The translations under genes were made by a program, and so were the position numbers. The notes under the pieces are model-generated. The model did not search any database. It saw only the letters and a program-made list of their open reading frames with translations, and was not told the origin of the DNA. A stretch of DNA of 64,000 nucleotides, taken from assembly GCF_003254545.1 (NCBI RefSeq), contig NZ_QJRH01000073.1, positions 496,001-560,000 of the forward strand, given 5' to 3'. This DNA is from Flavobacterium tistrianum. Its GTDB lineage: Bacteria; Bacteroidota; Bacteroidia; Flavobacteriales; Flavobacteriaceae. Shown piece after piece: positions 26,983 through 34,564 of the stretch (position 1 is its first letter; each line of letters starts with the position of its first letter).

Positions 26983-27729
26983 ATGAAACTTTATCTAAAA
27001 ATATGGCGACAGTTTAATTCTTCTACAAAAGGAGAAATGACCGATTATGAAATTGATGGAGTGTCTGAACACATGTCGTTTCTAGAAATGTTAGATCTTT
27101 TGAACGAATCTCTTATTCAAAATGGCGAACGTGTTATAGAATTTGATCATGATTGCCGTGAAGGAATCTGTGGGCAATGCGGCGTCATGATAAACGGACG
27201 CGCTCACGGACCTTTAAAAAATACTACAACCTGTCAGCTTCATATGAGAAGTTTTAAAGATGGAGACACTATTTATATTGAGCCTTTTCGCGCTAAAGCT
27301 TTTCCTGTTTTACGTGATTTAAAAATTGACCGAAAAGCATTTGATACTATCATAGCTTCAGGAGGTTTTATAGGAGCTTCAACAGGTCAGGCGCCAGAAG
27401 CAAATAGTATTCCGATTTCATACGAAACCGCCGAAGCAGCCTTTGATGCTGCAGCCTGTATTGGTTGCGGAGCGTGTGTGGCTTCATGCAAAAATGCCAG
27501 CGCAGCTTTGTTTGTTGGTGCCAAAATAACGCATCTGGCGCTTTTACCACAAGGTAAATTGGAAGCTCCTAAACGTGCTGTTTCTATGGTAAAACAAATG
27601 GATGAAGAAGGTTTTGGAGCGTGCTCTGATACAAGAGCCTGCGAAATCGAATGCCCGCAGGGAATTTCGGTGCTTTCAATTGCTAAAATGAATTTAGAAT
27701 ATATGAAGGCTTTGACTTTTAGGAAGTAA
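26983..27729 (+). CDS. sdhB: Succinate dehydrogenase / fumarate reductase iron-sulfur subunit
   Basis: The protein has 248 residues. The N-terminal ferredoxin domain holds a [2Fe-2S] site (DCREGICGQCGVMING and the later Cys in TTTCQLH). The C-terminal domain has CIGCGACVASCKN and CSDTRACEIECPQG for the other two clusters. Together they form the electron path from flavin to quinone. It follows the flavoprotein gene after a gap filled by an inverted repeat. No cytochrome b gene follows it, as the next gene lies on the other strand. Confidence 0.94.
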   Translation: MKLYLKIWRQFNSSTKGEMTDYEIDGVSEHMSFLEMLDLLNESLIQNGERVIEFDHDCREGICGQCGVMINGRAHGPLKNTTTCQLHMRSFKDGDTIYIEPFRAKAFPVLRDLKIDRKAFDTIIASGGFIGASTGQAPEANSIPISYETAEAAFDAAACIGCGACVASCKNASAALFVGAKITHLALLPQGKLEAPKRAVSMVKQMDEEGFGACSDTRACEIECPQGISVLSIAKMNLEYMKALTFRK

Positions 27730-27740
27730 ATGAGTGAATT

Positions 27741-27828
27741 TCTCGCAAAGACGCAAAGTCGCAAAGTCTTTATTTCTTTTTTAATTTTTTTAAGTTTTAA
27801 AACTTTGCGACTTTGCGTCTTTGCGAGA
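27741..27828. repeat. Inverted repeat with perfect 27-bp arms of GCAAAGTC words
   Basis: The arm at 27741-27767 (CGCAAAG repeated with spacers GA, GT) is exactly complementary to 27802-27828, with a 34-base T-rich loop. It follows the sdhB stop by 11 bases. The same word set recurs at 34490-34520, 35716-35805, 50884-50972 and 57045-57145. Confidence 0.85.
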
Positions 27829-27925
27829 TTAAATATATTTTAAATACATTACGCTTATCCTTCGACTTTGCTCAGGAAGACAAACAGCATTAGCCATTTT
27901 TCAAAAAAAAACTTTGCGACTCTGC

Positions 27926-27943
27926 TCCCGATAGCTATCGGGA
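27926..27943. repeat. 18-bp palindrome TCCCGATAGCTATCGGGA
   Basis: A perfect palindrome sits inside a GCAAAGTC-word stretch (AACTTTGCGACTCTGC before it, TTGCCAGAC after it). The flanking bases match those around the copy at 34278-34295 in the opposite orientation, so the two are the same compound repeat. Confidence 0.75.
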
Positions 27944-27993
27944 TTGCCAGACTAAAAAAGCTTAGTGTCTTTGTGCCTTAGTGGCAAAAAAAC

Positions 27994-28749
27994 TTAAACC
28001 GTAAAATAAGGCGTCAAAATATCTTCAAAATTGTATAATCCCTTTTCTTTCTCTTTTAAATTTTCGGCAACAAAAATAACTCCGTTTCCAAAAGCTTCCC
28101 TCGAAATCGATTCGTGAATTAAACGCACAGTTTGAAACGGAAAACCAAAAATAACTTCGTGTTTTCCGACAATTCCTCCTGCCCTAACCGAATTTATATT
28201 TTCTTTATCAACGTCTAGCGCTTCGGCAATTTTTACGGCTGTTCCAGAGGTTCCTTGTTTGGTTTTAAAATGTTCTTCGTTTACTTCGATATCAACCCAA
28301 GGTGCAATTTTCTTTAGAAATTTAGCGGCAAATAATAAATAGTTAACTCCCAAAGTAATATTTGGCGACCAAAATACTGTGGTCTTTTTTGCCAGCTTTT
28401 TCAGGAAATCCAGTTCTTTATCTTTATAATGTGAAATGGCCGAAATGATTTTGATATTTTTCTTCGCTGCCACTTCTCCGTATGTATAAATTCCTTGATG
28501 TGATGAAAAATCAATAATTACATCAACAGGATGCTTTTCTAATAATTCTTCGATAGAAGTTTTAGAACTAGAATAGATTAAGCCGGGTTCTTCTGACTGG
28601 ACTCCAAAAAATTCTGGAACCGATCTGTGTTCTAAAACCGTACTTTGGCGTAAAACCCATTCTAAACAGAATTTTTTATTTTCTAATAATATTGAAGCTA
28701 CTGATTTTCCAGTTTTTCCGAATCCGATTAATCCTATTTTCATAAGCAT
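27994..28749 (-). CDS. DapB-like 4-hydroxy-tetrahydrodipicolinate reductase family protein
   Basis: The protein has 251 residues. An N-terminal Rossmann fold (KIGLIGFGKTGKSVA) is followed by VIIDFSSHQGIYTY. The catalytic region EVNEEHFKTKQGTSGTAVKIAEAL matches the DapB His and SGTA motifs, and the end has the RAGGIVGKHEVIFGFP motif. DapB makes tetrahydrodipicolinate for lysine and peptidoglycan. This version is divergent: the strictly typical H-H-x-x-K-x-D-x-P segment is altered to EHFKTKQGT, so it may be a paralogue with another substrate. It stands alone, not in a lysine operon. A second start one codon downstream (28743) is equally possible. Confidence 0.75.
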   Translation of the reverse strand: MLMKIGLIGFGKTGKSVASILLENKKFCLEWVLRQSTVLEHRSVPEFFGVQSEEPGLIYSSSKTSIEELLEKHPVDVIIDFSSHQGIYTYGEVAAKKNIKIISAISHYKDKELDFLKKLAKKTTVFWSPNITLGVNYLLFAAKFLKKIAPWVDIEVNEEHFKTKQGTSGTAVKIAEALDVDKENINSVRAGGIVGKHEVIFGFPFQTVRLIHESISREAFGNGVIFVAENLKEKEKGLYNFEDILTPYFTV

Positions 28750-29104
28750 TTATTTTTTTATGAGCGAAAGTGCTCGGTTGAAAATATTGATATTTAAGAA
28801 GTCAATATCAATTCTAATTTTAAAGAATTCAGACCGTTTTTGAAACCGCCTGTTCATAAAAATAGGAAAATCATAACAGAATTGCCAACAAAAACTTCGT
28901 TTTATAACAATAAAATTTTTTATTAATAAGATTTTATATGTTAATACAAATTCAGCTTATCTAATTTTACACATTAATCGCTTTTATAAATTATTCAATT
29001 TAATATGTTAAAAAATGGTTTTAAAAAATCAATTACAGAAGATACAAGTAAACAAATTTTGACTAGATTTATGGCCTGATACCCCAAATAAATATCAGTA
29101 AGTA
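28750..29104. other. Gene-free spacer
   Basis: These 355 bases between two divergent genes are very AT-rich. I found no clear promoter, hairpin or conserved element. A 24-codon frame at about 29004 has no support. Confidence 0.5.
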
Positions 29105-29536
29105 ATGGCCTACAACAATAATGGACTGCTTCGTTTTTTAGATGCTCAAAATAAATTGTATTTGACAGCTCTGGACGAAATCAAGAATGGTAAAAAAGAA
29201 TCTCCTTGGATGTGGTTTATATTTCCGCAGATAAAAGGAATGGGTTCTAGCGATACTTCCAAGTTTTACGAAATCAAAAATGCAGATGAAGCTATTGCGT
29301 TTCTAGAACACCCAATTTTAGGAAAACATCTTGTAGAAATCACTTCTGAACTTATCAAAAAGGAAGAAAATGTTTCTGATATTTTTGAAAGTATTGACGT
29401 AGAAAATCTTCAATCTTGCATGACATTGTTTGCCAGTGTTCAAAATACAGAACCTATTTTTCAGGAAGTGCTTCACAAACATTTTGACGGTTCGTCCGAT
29501 TTTCATACACTGCAATTATTGTATAGTAATCTTTGA
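29105..29536 (+). CDS. DUF1810 family protein
   Basis: The protein has 143 residues and matches DUF1810 throughout: LRFLDAQNKLYLTALDEIKNGKKESPWMWFIFPQ (split at the usual loop), then GMGSSDTSKFYEIKN, DEAIAFLEHPILGKHL and DVENLQSCMTLFASV. These small soluble alpha-helical proteins are common in bacteria and related to the NADAR group. Their reaction is not established. It is transcribed alone with a terminator-like hairpin behind it. Confidence 0.9.
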   Translation: MAYNNNGLLRFLDAQNKLYLTALDEIKNGKKESPWMWFIFPQIKGMGSSDTSKFYEIKNADEAIAFLEHPILGKHLVEITSELIKKEENVSDIFESIDVENLQSCMTLFASVQNTEPIFQEVLHKHFDGSSDFHTLQLLYSNL

Positions 29537-29572
29537 TGTTAAATTTAGAGCAATAAATCTCAAAATCTCCCA

Positions 29573-29604
29573 AACCCTTTTCGATATAAAATGGGCTTTT
29601 TTTT
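29573..29604 (+). terminator. Probable terminator after the DUF1810 gene
   Basis: CCCTTTT and AAAATGGG pair around the loop CGATAT with one bulge, followed by eight T. Confidence 0.5.
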
Positions 29605-29627
29605 ATTTCTAAATTTCATCTTTTCAA

Positions 29628-29635
29628 TATATTTG
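29628..29635 (+). promoter_or_regulatory. Possible -7 box of the sulfatase gene
   Basis: TATATTTG fits TAnnTTTG and lies 57 bases before the ATG. No TTG is present at the -33 distance. Confidence 0.4.
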
Positions 29636-29691
29636 TGGTCAACCAAACTTATACGCCATGCCATTATTAATTATTTCAAAAACCACAAATT

Positions 29692-31146
29692 ATGAAAAGA
29701 AGTTTCTTCTTGCTCTTTCTTTCGGCAATCACCTCTTTAGGCATTGCTCAAAGTAAAAACTCGAATTCTAAACCGAATATTATTATCATCAACATGGATG
29801 ATATGGGTTATGGCGACACAGAACCGTATGGAATGACTGGAGTCAATACTCCACATTTTAATCAAGTTGCCGAAGAAGGAATGCGTTTAACCAATTTTAA
29901 TGCTGGACAGGCTATTTGCACTGCCTCAAGAGCGGCTTTGCTAACAGGCTGTTATCCAAACAGAATCGGAATGTCGGGCGTATTGCTTCCGGGTGCCAAA
30001 CACGCTTTAAATCCAAACGAAGAAACCATTGCAACTCTTTTAAAGAAAAACGGATACAAAACTGCCAATTATGGAAAATGGCATTTAGGAAATGAACTTC
30101 CATACTGGCCAACTAATTATGGTTTTGATGAGTTTTTTGGGATTCCGTATTCTCATGATGTATGGCCAATTGATTATGACGGTTATTCAAAAGTCACTGA
30201 TGCAAAAGATATGCGCTCGAGCTTTCCTCCGCTTCCATTAATCAGCAACACAACTACTATTGATACAATAGAAAATATAAAAGATGCTTCAAAATTAACG
30301 ACTCTTTTTACCGAAAAAGCGATTGGCTTTATTCAAAAAAATAAAAAAGATCCTTTCTTTTTGTATCTGACTCATCCTCTACCTCACGCACCTTTGGCGG
30401 TTTCAGACAAATTTAAGGGAAAAAGCGATTTAGGTCTTTTTGGGGATGTAATAATGGAATTAGATTGGTCAATTGGCGAAATCATAAACACATTGGACAA
30501 AGAAGGAATTGCAAAAAATACCATTCTGATTATAACGAGCGACAATGGTCCGTGGCTTGTTTTTGGTGACAATGCAGGTTCTTCAGGAGGCTTTAGAGAA
30601 GGAAAATCAACTACTTGGGAAGGTGGTACGAGAGTTCCGTTTTTAATTCGATGGCCAGGCAAAATAAAAAATGGCACTGTAAACAGTTCTCTTATGACCA
30701 ATATGGATTTACTGCCTACAATTGCTGCCATAACAGGAGCTTCATTGCCTAAAAATCAAATTGACGGTTTGAATTTTCTTCCTGTTCTAACTGGAAAAAC
30801 AGCTTCTGGTCCGAGAGAAGTTTTTTATTACTATTTTGGCGTTGGAAGCAACAACTTAGAAGCCATCAGATACAAACATTGGAAACTGGTTTTCCCTCAC
30901 AAAGGCACAACCTACAACAAAAAACTGCAAGGAAAAGACGGCTATCGCGGTGAAGGCGCTTCCGCAGAATTTCCGTTGGCGCTTTACGATTTAGCACACG
31001 ATCCTGGAGAAGTTCGCGATGTACAGCAATTGTATCCCGAAATAGTAGCCGAAATTCAGAAAATTGCAAATACTGCGAGAGAAGATCTTGGCGATGATTT
31101 AAATAATAAGGTTGGAAAGAACATTAGAAAACCTGCCACATATTAA
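29692..31146 (+). CDS. Exported sulfatase (arylsulfatase family)
   Basis: The protein has 484 residues with a signal peptide (cleavage after LGIAQ), so it is periplasmic or surface-exposed. The alkaline-phosphatase-like fold starts with NIIIINMDDMGYGDT, whose two Asp bind calcium. The nucleophile Cys76 lies in CTASRAALLTG; it matches the C-x-x-S-R rule for conversion to formylglycine, but has Ala where most have Pro. YGKWHLG and ITSDNGPW supply further catalytic residues. An anaerobic-type or FGE maturase is needed and is not in the window. The substrate is probably a sulfated glycan or small aryl sulfate. No polysaccharide genes adjoin it. Confidence 0.93.
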   Translation: MKRSFFLLFLSAITSLGIAQSKNSNSKPNIIIINMDDMGYGDTEPYGMTGVNTPHFNQVAEEGMRLTNFNAGQAICTASRAALLTGCYPNRIGMSGVLLPGAKHALNPNEETIATLLKKNGYKTANYGKWHLGNELPYWPTNYGFDEFFGIPYSHDVWPIDYDGYSKVTDAKDMRSSFPPLPLISNTTTIDTIENIKDASKLTTLFTEKAIGFIQKNKKDPFFLYLTHPLPHAPLAVSDKFKGKSDLGLFGDVIMELDWSIGEIINTLDKEGIAKNTILIITSDNGPWLVFGDNAGSSGGFREGKSTTWEGGTRVPFLIRWPGKIKNGTVNSSLMTNMDLLPTIAAITGASLPKNQIDGLNFLPVLTGKTASGPREVFYYYFGVGSNNLEAIRYKHWKLVFPHKGTTYNKKLQGKDGYRGEGASAEFPLALYDLAHDPGEVRDVQQLYPEIVAEIQKIANTAREDLGDDLNNKVGKNIRKPATY

Positions 31147-31150
31147 AACA

Positions 31151-31183
31151 AAAAAAGTCCGACCGCAATCGGGCTTTTTTTTG
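31151..31183 (+). terminator. Terminator after the sulfatase gene
   Basis: AGTCCGA pairs with TCGGGCT (one G-T pair) around a six-base loop, followed by eight T. Confidence 0.8.
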
Positions 31184-31343
31184 TTTGAAAGCAAAGATTA
31201 TAAAATGAAAGTTTTTTCGATAATCATACAACAATGTCAGTTTGTCTTTTTGTAACTTTAATAAAATATTTAGAGATGCAATTTAACTCCAATCAATAAT
31301 TATTTACTATGTTTTTATTGAGACATAAAATACCTCTTTAACC

Positions 31344-31371
31344 TTGATGCTATTGGCATTTCTTAAATTTG
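31344..31371 (+). promoter_or_regulatory. Promoter of the VOC-family gene
   Basis: TTG at 31344-31346 and TAAATTTG at 31364-31371 are separated by exactly 17 bases, matching the Bacteroidota consensus. The leader would be about 40 bases. Confidence 0.7.
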
Positions 31372-31417
31372 ACTAGAACTTAAAAGGAACTTTTTTCTTT
31401 TATAAAAATTTACTGTA

Positions 31418-32068
31418 ATGAGAATAGATCAGATACAAATCAAAACAAACGATATACAAAAAACGAAAGCATTTTATGAGAACGTTTTTGGACTTTTCAT
31501 CTTGGAAAATGACCAAAAATCGATAACATTTCAGGCTGGAACTTCTATTTTGAAATTTGTCGAAGATAAAGAGTTTAATTCCATATATCATTTTGCTTTC
31601 AATATTCCAGAAAATCAGCTTGAAGAAGCCATTCAATGGTGCAAAGACAAGGTCGAATTAATTGTTTTGGAAGATAAAAGTGTAGTTACTAATTTCGAAA
31701 ATTGGAATGCACATTCTATTTATTTCTTTGATCACAACGGAAATTTACTGGAATTCATTGCCCGACATGATCTTAATAACGAACAAGTTGGCGAATTTAA
31801 TTCTGCATCCATTTTAAGTATAAGCGAAATCGGAATTGTTACGGAAAGTCCATTACAATTAGGAAATCAATTAATAGAAGAACATGGGCTTCACTTCTTT
31901 TCTCAAAATACAAATACCGATAAATTTGCTGCAATTGGCGATCATGAAGGTTTGTTGATTCTAGTACAGCCTACTAGAAATTGGTATCCTACTCAAATTC
32001 CTTCTGAAAGTAATCCAACTGAAATTACTTTAGAAAATGATGAAAATATAATTAATCTGAAATTTTAA
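31418..32068 (+). CDS. VOC (glyoxalase/bleomycin resistance) family protein
   Basis: The protein has 216 residues. The first VOC module is clear: IDQIQIKTNDIQKTKAFYENVFGL at the start and SIYFFDHNGNLLEFIARHD at its end, with His and Glu positions for a metal. The second half (SEIGIVTESPLQLGNQLIEEHG, AAIGDHEGLLILVQPTRNWYPT) resembles a weaker second module. VOC proteins include glyoxalase, dioxygenases and antibiotic-binding proteins. Nothing here points to one of them. It is a single-gene transcript. Confidence 0.85.
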   Translation: MRIDQIQIKTNDIQKTKAFYENVFGLFILENDQKSITFQAGTSILKFVEDKEFNSIYHFAFNIPENQLEEAIQWCKDKVELIVLEDKSVVTNFENWNAHSIYFFDHNGNLLEFIARHDLNNEQVGEFNSASILSISEIGIVTESPLQLGNQLIEEHGLHFFSQNTNTDKFAAIGDHEGLLILVQPTRNWYPTQIPSESNPTEITLENDENIINLKF

Positions 32069-32072
32069 ATCA

Positions 32073-32102
32073 AAAAGCCCAATTCAGCTGAATTGGGCTT
32101 TT
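32073..32102. terminator. Bidirectional terminator (perfect palindrome)
   Basis: A 30-base perfect palindrome, AAAAGCCCAATTCAG and its complement, lies between the convergent VOC and P-type ATPase genes. A and T runs on the two sides serve both directions. Confidence 0.9.
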
Positions 32103-32121
32103 GTTATTTTATATGACAGAT

Positions 32122-34143
32122 TTAAAACTTCATCCTCTGAATTCTAACCGCATTCAAAATTGCTAATAATGCTACTCCAACATCAGCAAAAACAGCTTCC
32201 CACATGGTAGCAAGTCCGCCCGCGCCAAGAATTAAGACAAAAGCCTTAACCACAAATGCTAAAGTAATATTCTGCCAGACAATCTTTTTGGTTTGTTTCC
32301 CGATATTAATTGCCATTGCAATTTTACTTGGTTTATCATCCTGAATTACAATATCTGCAGTTTCTATGGCAGCGTCGCTTCCTAATCCTCCCATTGCAAT
32401 TCCTACGGTACTTAACGCAATTACAGGCGCATCATTTACACCATCTCCCACAAAGGCAATAGTTTCGTTCTTAGCTTTAATTTCGTTGACTTTATCCACT
32501 TTATCTTCTGGAAGTAAGTCACCAAAAGCTTTCGTTATTCCGAGTTTATCAGCCACAAATTGAACAACATTCGCTTTATCTCCGCTTAACATAGTCAATT
32601 TTACTCCTAAAGATTTTAGTTTAGAAACAGTTTCTTTGGCGTCTTCTTTAATTTCATCAGCAATAGTTAAATAACCAGCAAATTTACCTTCGTAAGCAAT
32701 CGCAATTGTGGTGTACACTATCGAAGAGGGATCAATATCATACGAAATCGAATATTTATCCAACAATTTAAAATTCCCTACATGCAATTCTTTTCCGTTA
32801 TAAAAAGCTTTTAATCCGTGCCCTGAAATTTCTTGAATATCTTTTAATTCTACGGAAGAATCAATTGGTCCAACATGATTATGGATTGCTGTTGCCACAG
32901 GATGCGAACTTTTATTTTCTAAAACATTGATCAGTTTTAATATTTTGTCTTTATCAAATTCAGGTTTTATAATAACTTCTTGAACTTTAAAAACACCTTC
33001 AGTCATAGTTCCGGTTTTGTCTACCACTACATTCTGGATTGTCGAAATACTGTCAAGGAAATTACTGCCTTTAAACAAAATTCCGTTTCTGCTTGCAGCA
33101 CCGATACCGCCAAAATATCCAAGCGGAATACTGATAACCAAAGCACAAGGACAGGAAATCACAAGGAAAACCAACGATCTATAAAGCCAATCTGTAAAAA
33201 CATAATTATCAACAAAAAGCATTGGGATTATGCAAATTGCAATTGCAAGAAATACCACAATTGGCGTATAGATTTTAGCAAACTTTCTAATAAACAATTC
33301 CGCAGGCGCTTTTTTTGTTGTGGCATTTTGCACCAATTCCAAAATTTTAGACAATTTACTATCACTATAAGCAGTTGTTACTTTTACTTCGGCGATTGTA
33401 TTGCCGTTTATCATTCCCGCTAAAACAGTTTCACCTTTCTTCTTGGTATCTGGTTTACTTTCTCCTGTTAGAGCTGCTGTATTAAACGAAGCTGAATCTG
33501 ATAATAATTCGCCGTCCAAACCAAGTTTTTCTCCCGCTTTTAGCTGAATAATAGCTCCGATCTGAACGTCTTTAGCTTTGACTTTTATTGCAACATTATT
33601 TTTTAATATATGTACCTCATCGGGACGCTGATCCAGCAGATTTTTAATGCTTGATTTTGCTCTGTTAACCGCCATTCCCTGAAAAGTTTCGCCAATGGTA
33701 TAAAACAGCATAACAGCAACACCTTCTGGATATTCGCCAATCGCAAAAGCTCCAATTGTAGCAATGCACATTAGGAAAAATTCAGAAAAAACATCTCCTT
33801 TTACAATGCTTTCATACGCTTCTCTTAAAACTGGAAGCCCAACTGGTAGATACGCAATCGCATACCAAGCTATTCTAACATATCCTGTAAACCAATCTTT
33901 CGGAAAGTAATTATCAAAACCAATTCCGATTAGCAATAAAACAAAAGATATAATAGATGGCAGAAACAGTTTAAACCAACTCCCTTCTACATTGTGTTCA
34001 TGGTCATGACCTCCGTGATCGTGCCCATCATTATCAGAGTGCACAGGTTCGTCATGCGAACAACAGCACGAAGGTTTGGCTTTATTTTTTACACTTTTTA
34101 TTTCTTTATCTTGATGTATCATTTTTTTAGTTTCATGTTTCAA
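32122..34143 (-). CDS. Heavy-metal P-type ATPase (P1B type, probably Zn/Cd/Co)
   Basis: The protein has 673 residues. The N-terminus lacks a ferredoxin-like metal domain and instead has a Cys/His cluster (PSCCCSHDE and then several HDHGGHDH residues). The transmembrane metal site is CPC at residues 331-333 (ISCPCALV), and the phosphorylated Asp375 lies in DKTGTMTEG. TGES is present, with the SSHPVA nucleotide motif and GDGVNDAP. The His-rich start and HEAVY-type core suit Zn2+, Cd2+ or Co2+ export. The gene lies 421 bases from the CzcCBA-type efflux genes on the same strand and completes a metal-resistance block. A start at Met8 (34122) is also possible. Confidence 0.93.
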   Translation of the reverse strand: MKHETKKMIHQDKEIKSVKNKAKPSCCCSHDEPVHSDNDGHDHGGHDHEHNVEGSWFKLFLPSIISFVLLLIGIGFDNYFPKDWFTGYVRIAWYAIAYLPVGLPVLREAYESIVKGDVFSEFFLMCIATIGAFAIGEYPEGVAVMLFYTIGETFQGMAVNRAKSSIKNLLDQRPDEVHILKNNVAIKVKAKDVQIGAIIQLKAGEKLGLDGELLSDSASFNTAALTGESKPDTKKKGETVLAGMINGNTIAEVKVTTAYSDSKLSKILELVQNATTKKAPAELFIRKFAKIYTPIVVFLAIAICIIPMLFVDNYVFTDWLYRSLVFLVISCPCALVISIPLGYFGGIGAASRNGILFKGSNFLDSISTIQNVVVDKTGTMTEGVFKVQEVIIKPEFDKDKILKLINVLENKSSHPVATAIHNHVGPIDSSVELKDIQEISGHGLKAFYNGKELHVGNFKLLDKYSISYDIDPSSIVYTTIAIAYEGKFAGYLTIADEIKEDAKETVSKLKSLGVKLTMLSGDKANVVQFVADKLGITKAFGDLLPEDKVDKVNEIKAKNETIAFVGDGVNDAPVIALSTVGIAMGGLGSDAAIETADIVIQDDKPSKIAMAINIGKQTKKIVWQNITLAFVVKAFVLILGAGGLATMWEAVFADVGVALLAILNAVRIQRMKF

Positions 34144-34564
34144 GTTTCATGTTTTTGCTGTTCTGAAACTCTGTTTAAATAATGTCCTAAATTTAAGCAT
34201 TTTGTGGGAAAGTTTATTGCCGCAAAGGCACTAAGCCCCTAAGTTTTTTTTTAAAGCCAAAAGATTTAATCTCGCAATCCCGATAGCTATCGGGAGCAGA
34301 GTCGCAAAGTTTTTTTGCCACAGATTTAAAGGATTAGAAGGATTTTAAAAAATCTACTAAATCTGTACAGAATAAAAATCATGTTAATCCTTTAAATCTG
34401 TGTCAGAACTTATTTTTCAATTTCCGCCAGCTTTAGCTGGAGGCAACTCAAATTAAGTTCATTAAATGTGTTTGAAAAAAACTTTGCGTCTTAGCGACTT
34501 TGCGAGCAAATTTCACTCCAGCATAAAAAAAACTTAGGGTTTAGTGCCTCCGTGGCAAAACCAA
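34144..34564. repeat. Compound intergenic repeat region between ATPase and efflux genes
   Basis: This 421-base gap has no gene. It is a mosaic of dispersed repeats: a GCAAAG-word stretch at both ends (34205-34320, 34480-34555), the palindrome TCCCGATAGCTATCGGGA at 34278-34295, and an inverted pair of CACAGATTTAAAGGATTA (34319-34336) with AATCCTTTAAATCTGTG (34386-34402). The outer GCAAAG stretches also pair with each other. Confidence 0.75.

Noticed and set aside
27387..27764. Long antisense frame across sdhB
   Set aside because: It is fully opposite to a strongly conserved iron-sulfur subunit gene whose codon pattern explains it.
29004..29078. 24-codon frame before the DUF1810 gene
   Set aside because: It has no ribosome-site or promoter support and no recognisable product, and is within chance expectation for AT-rich DNA.
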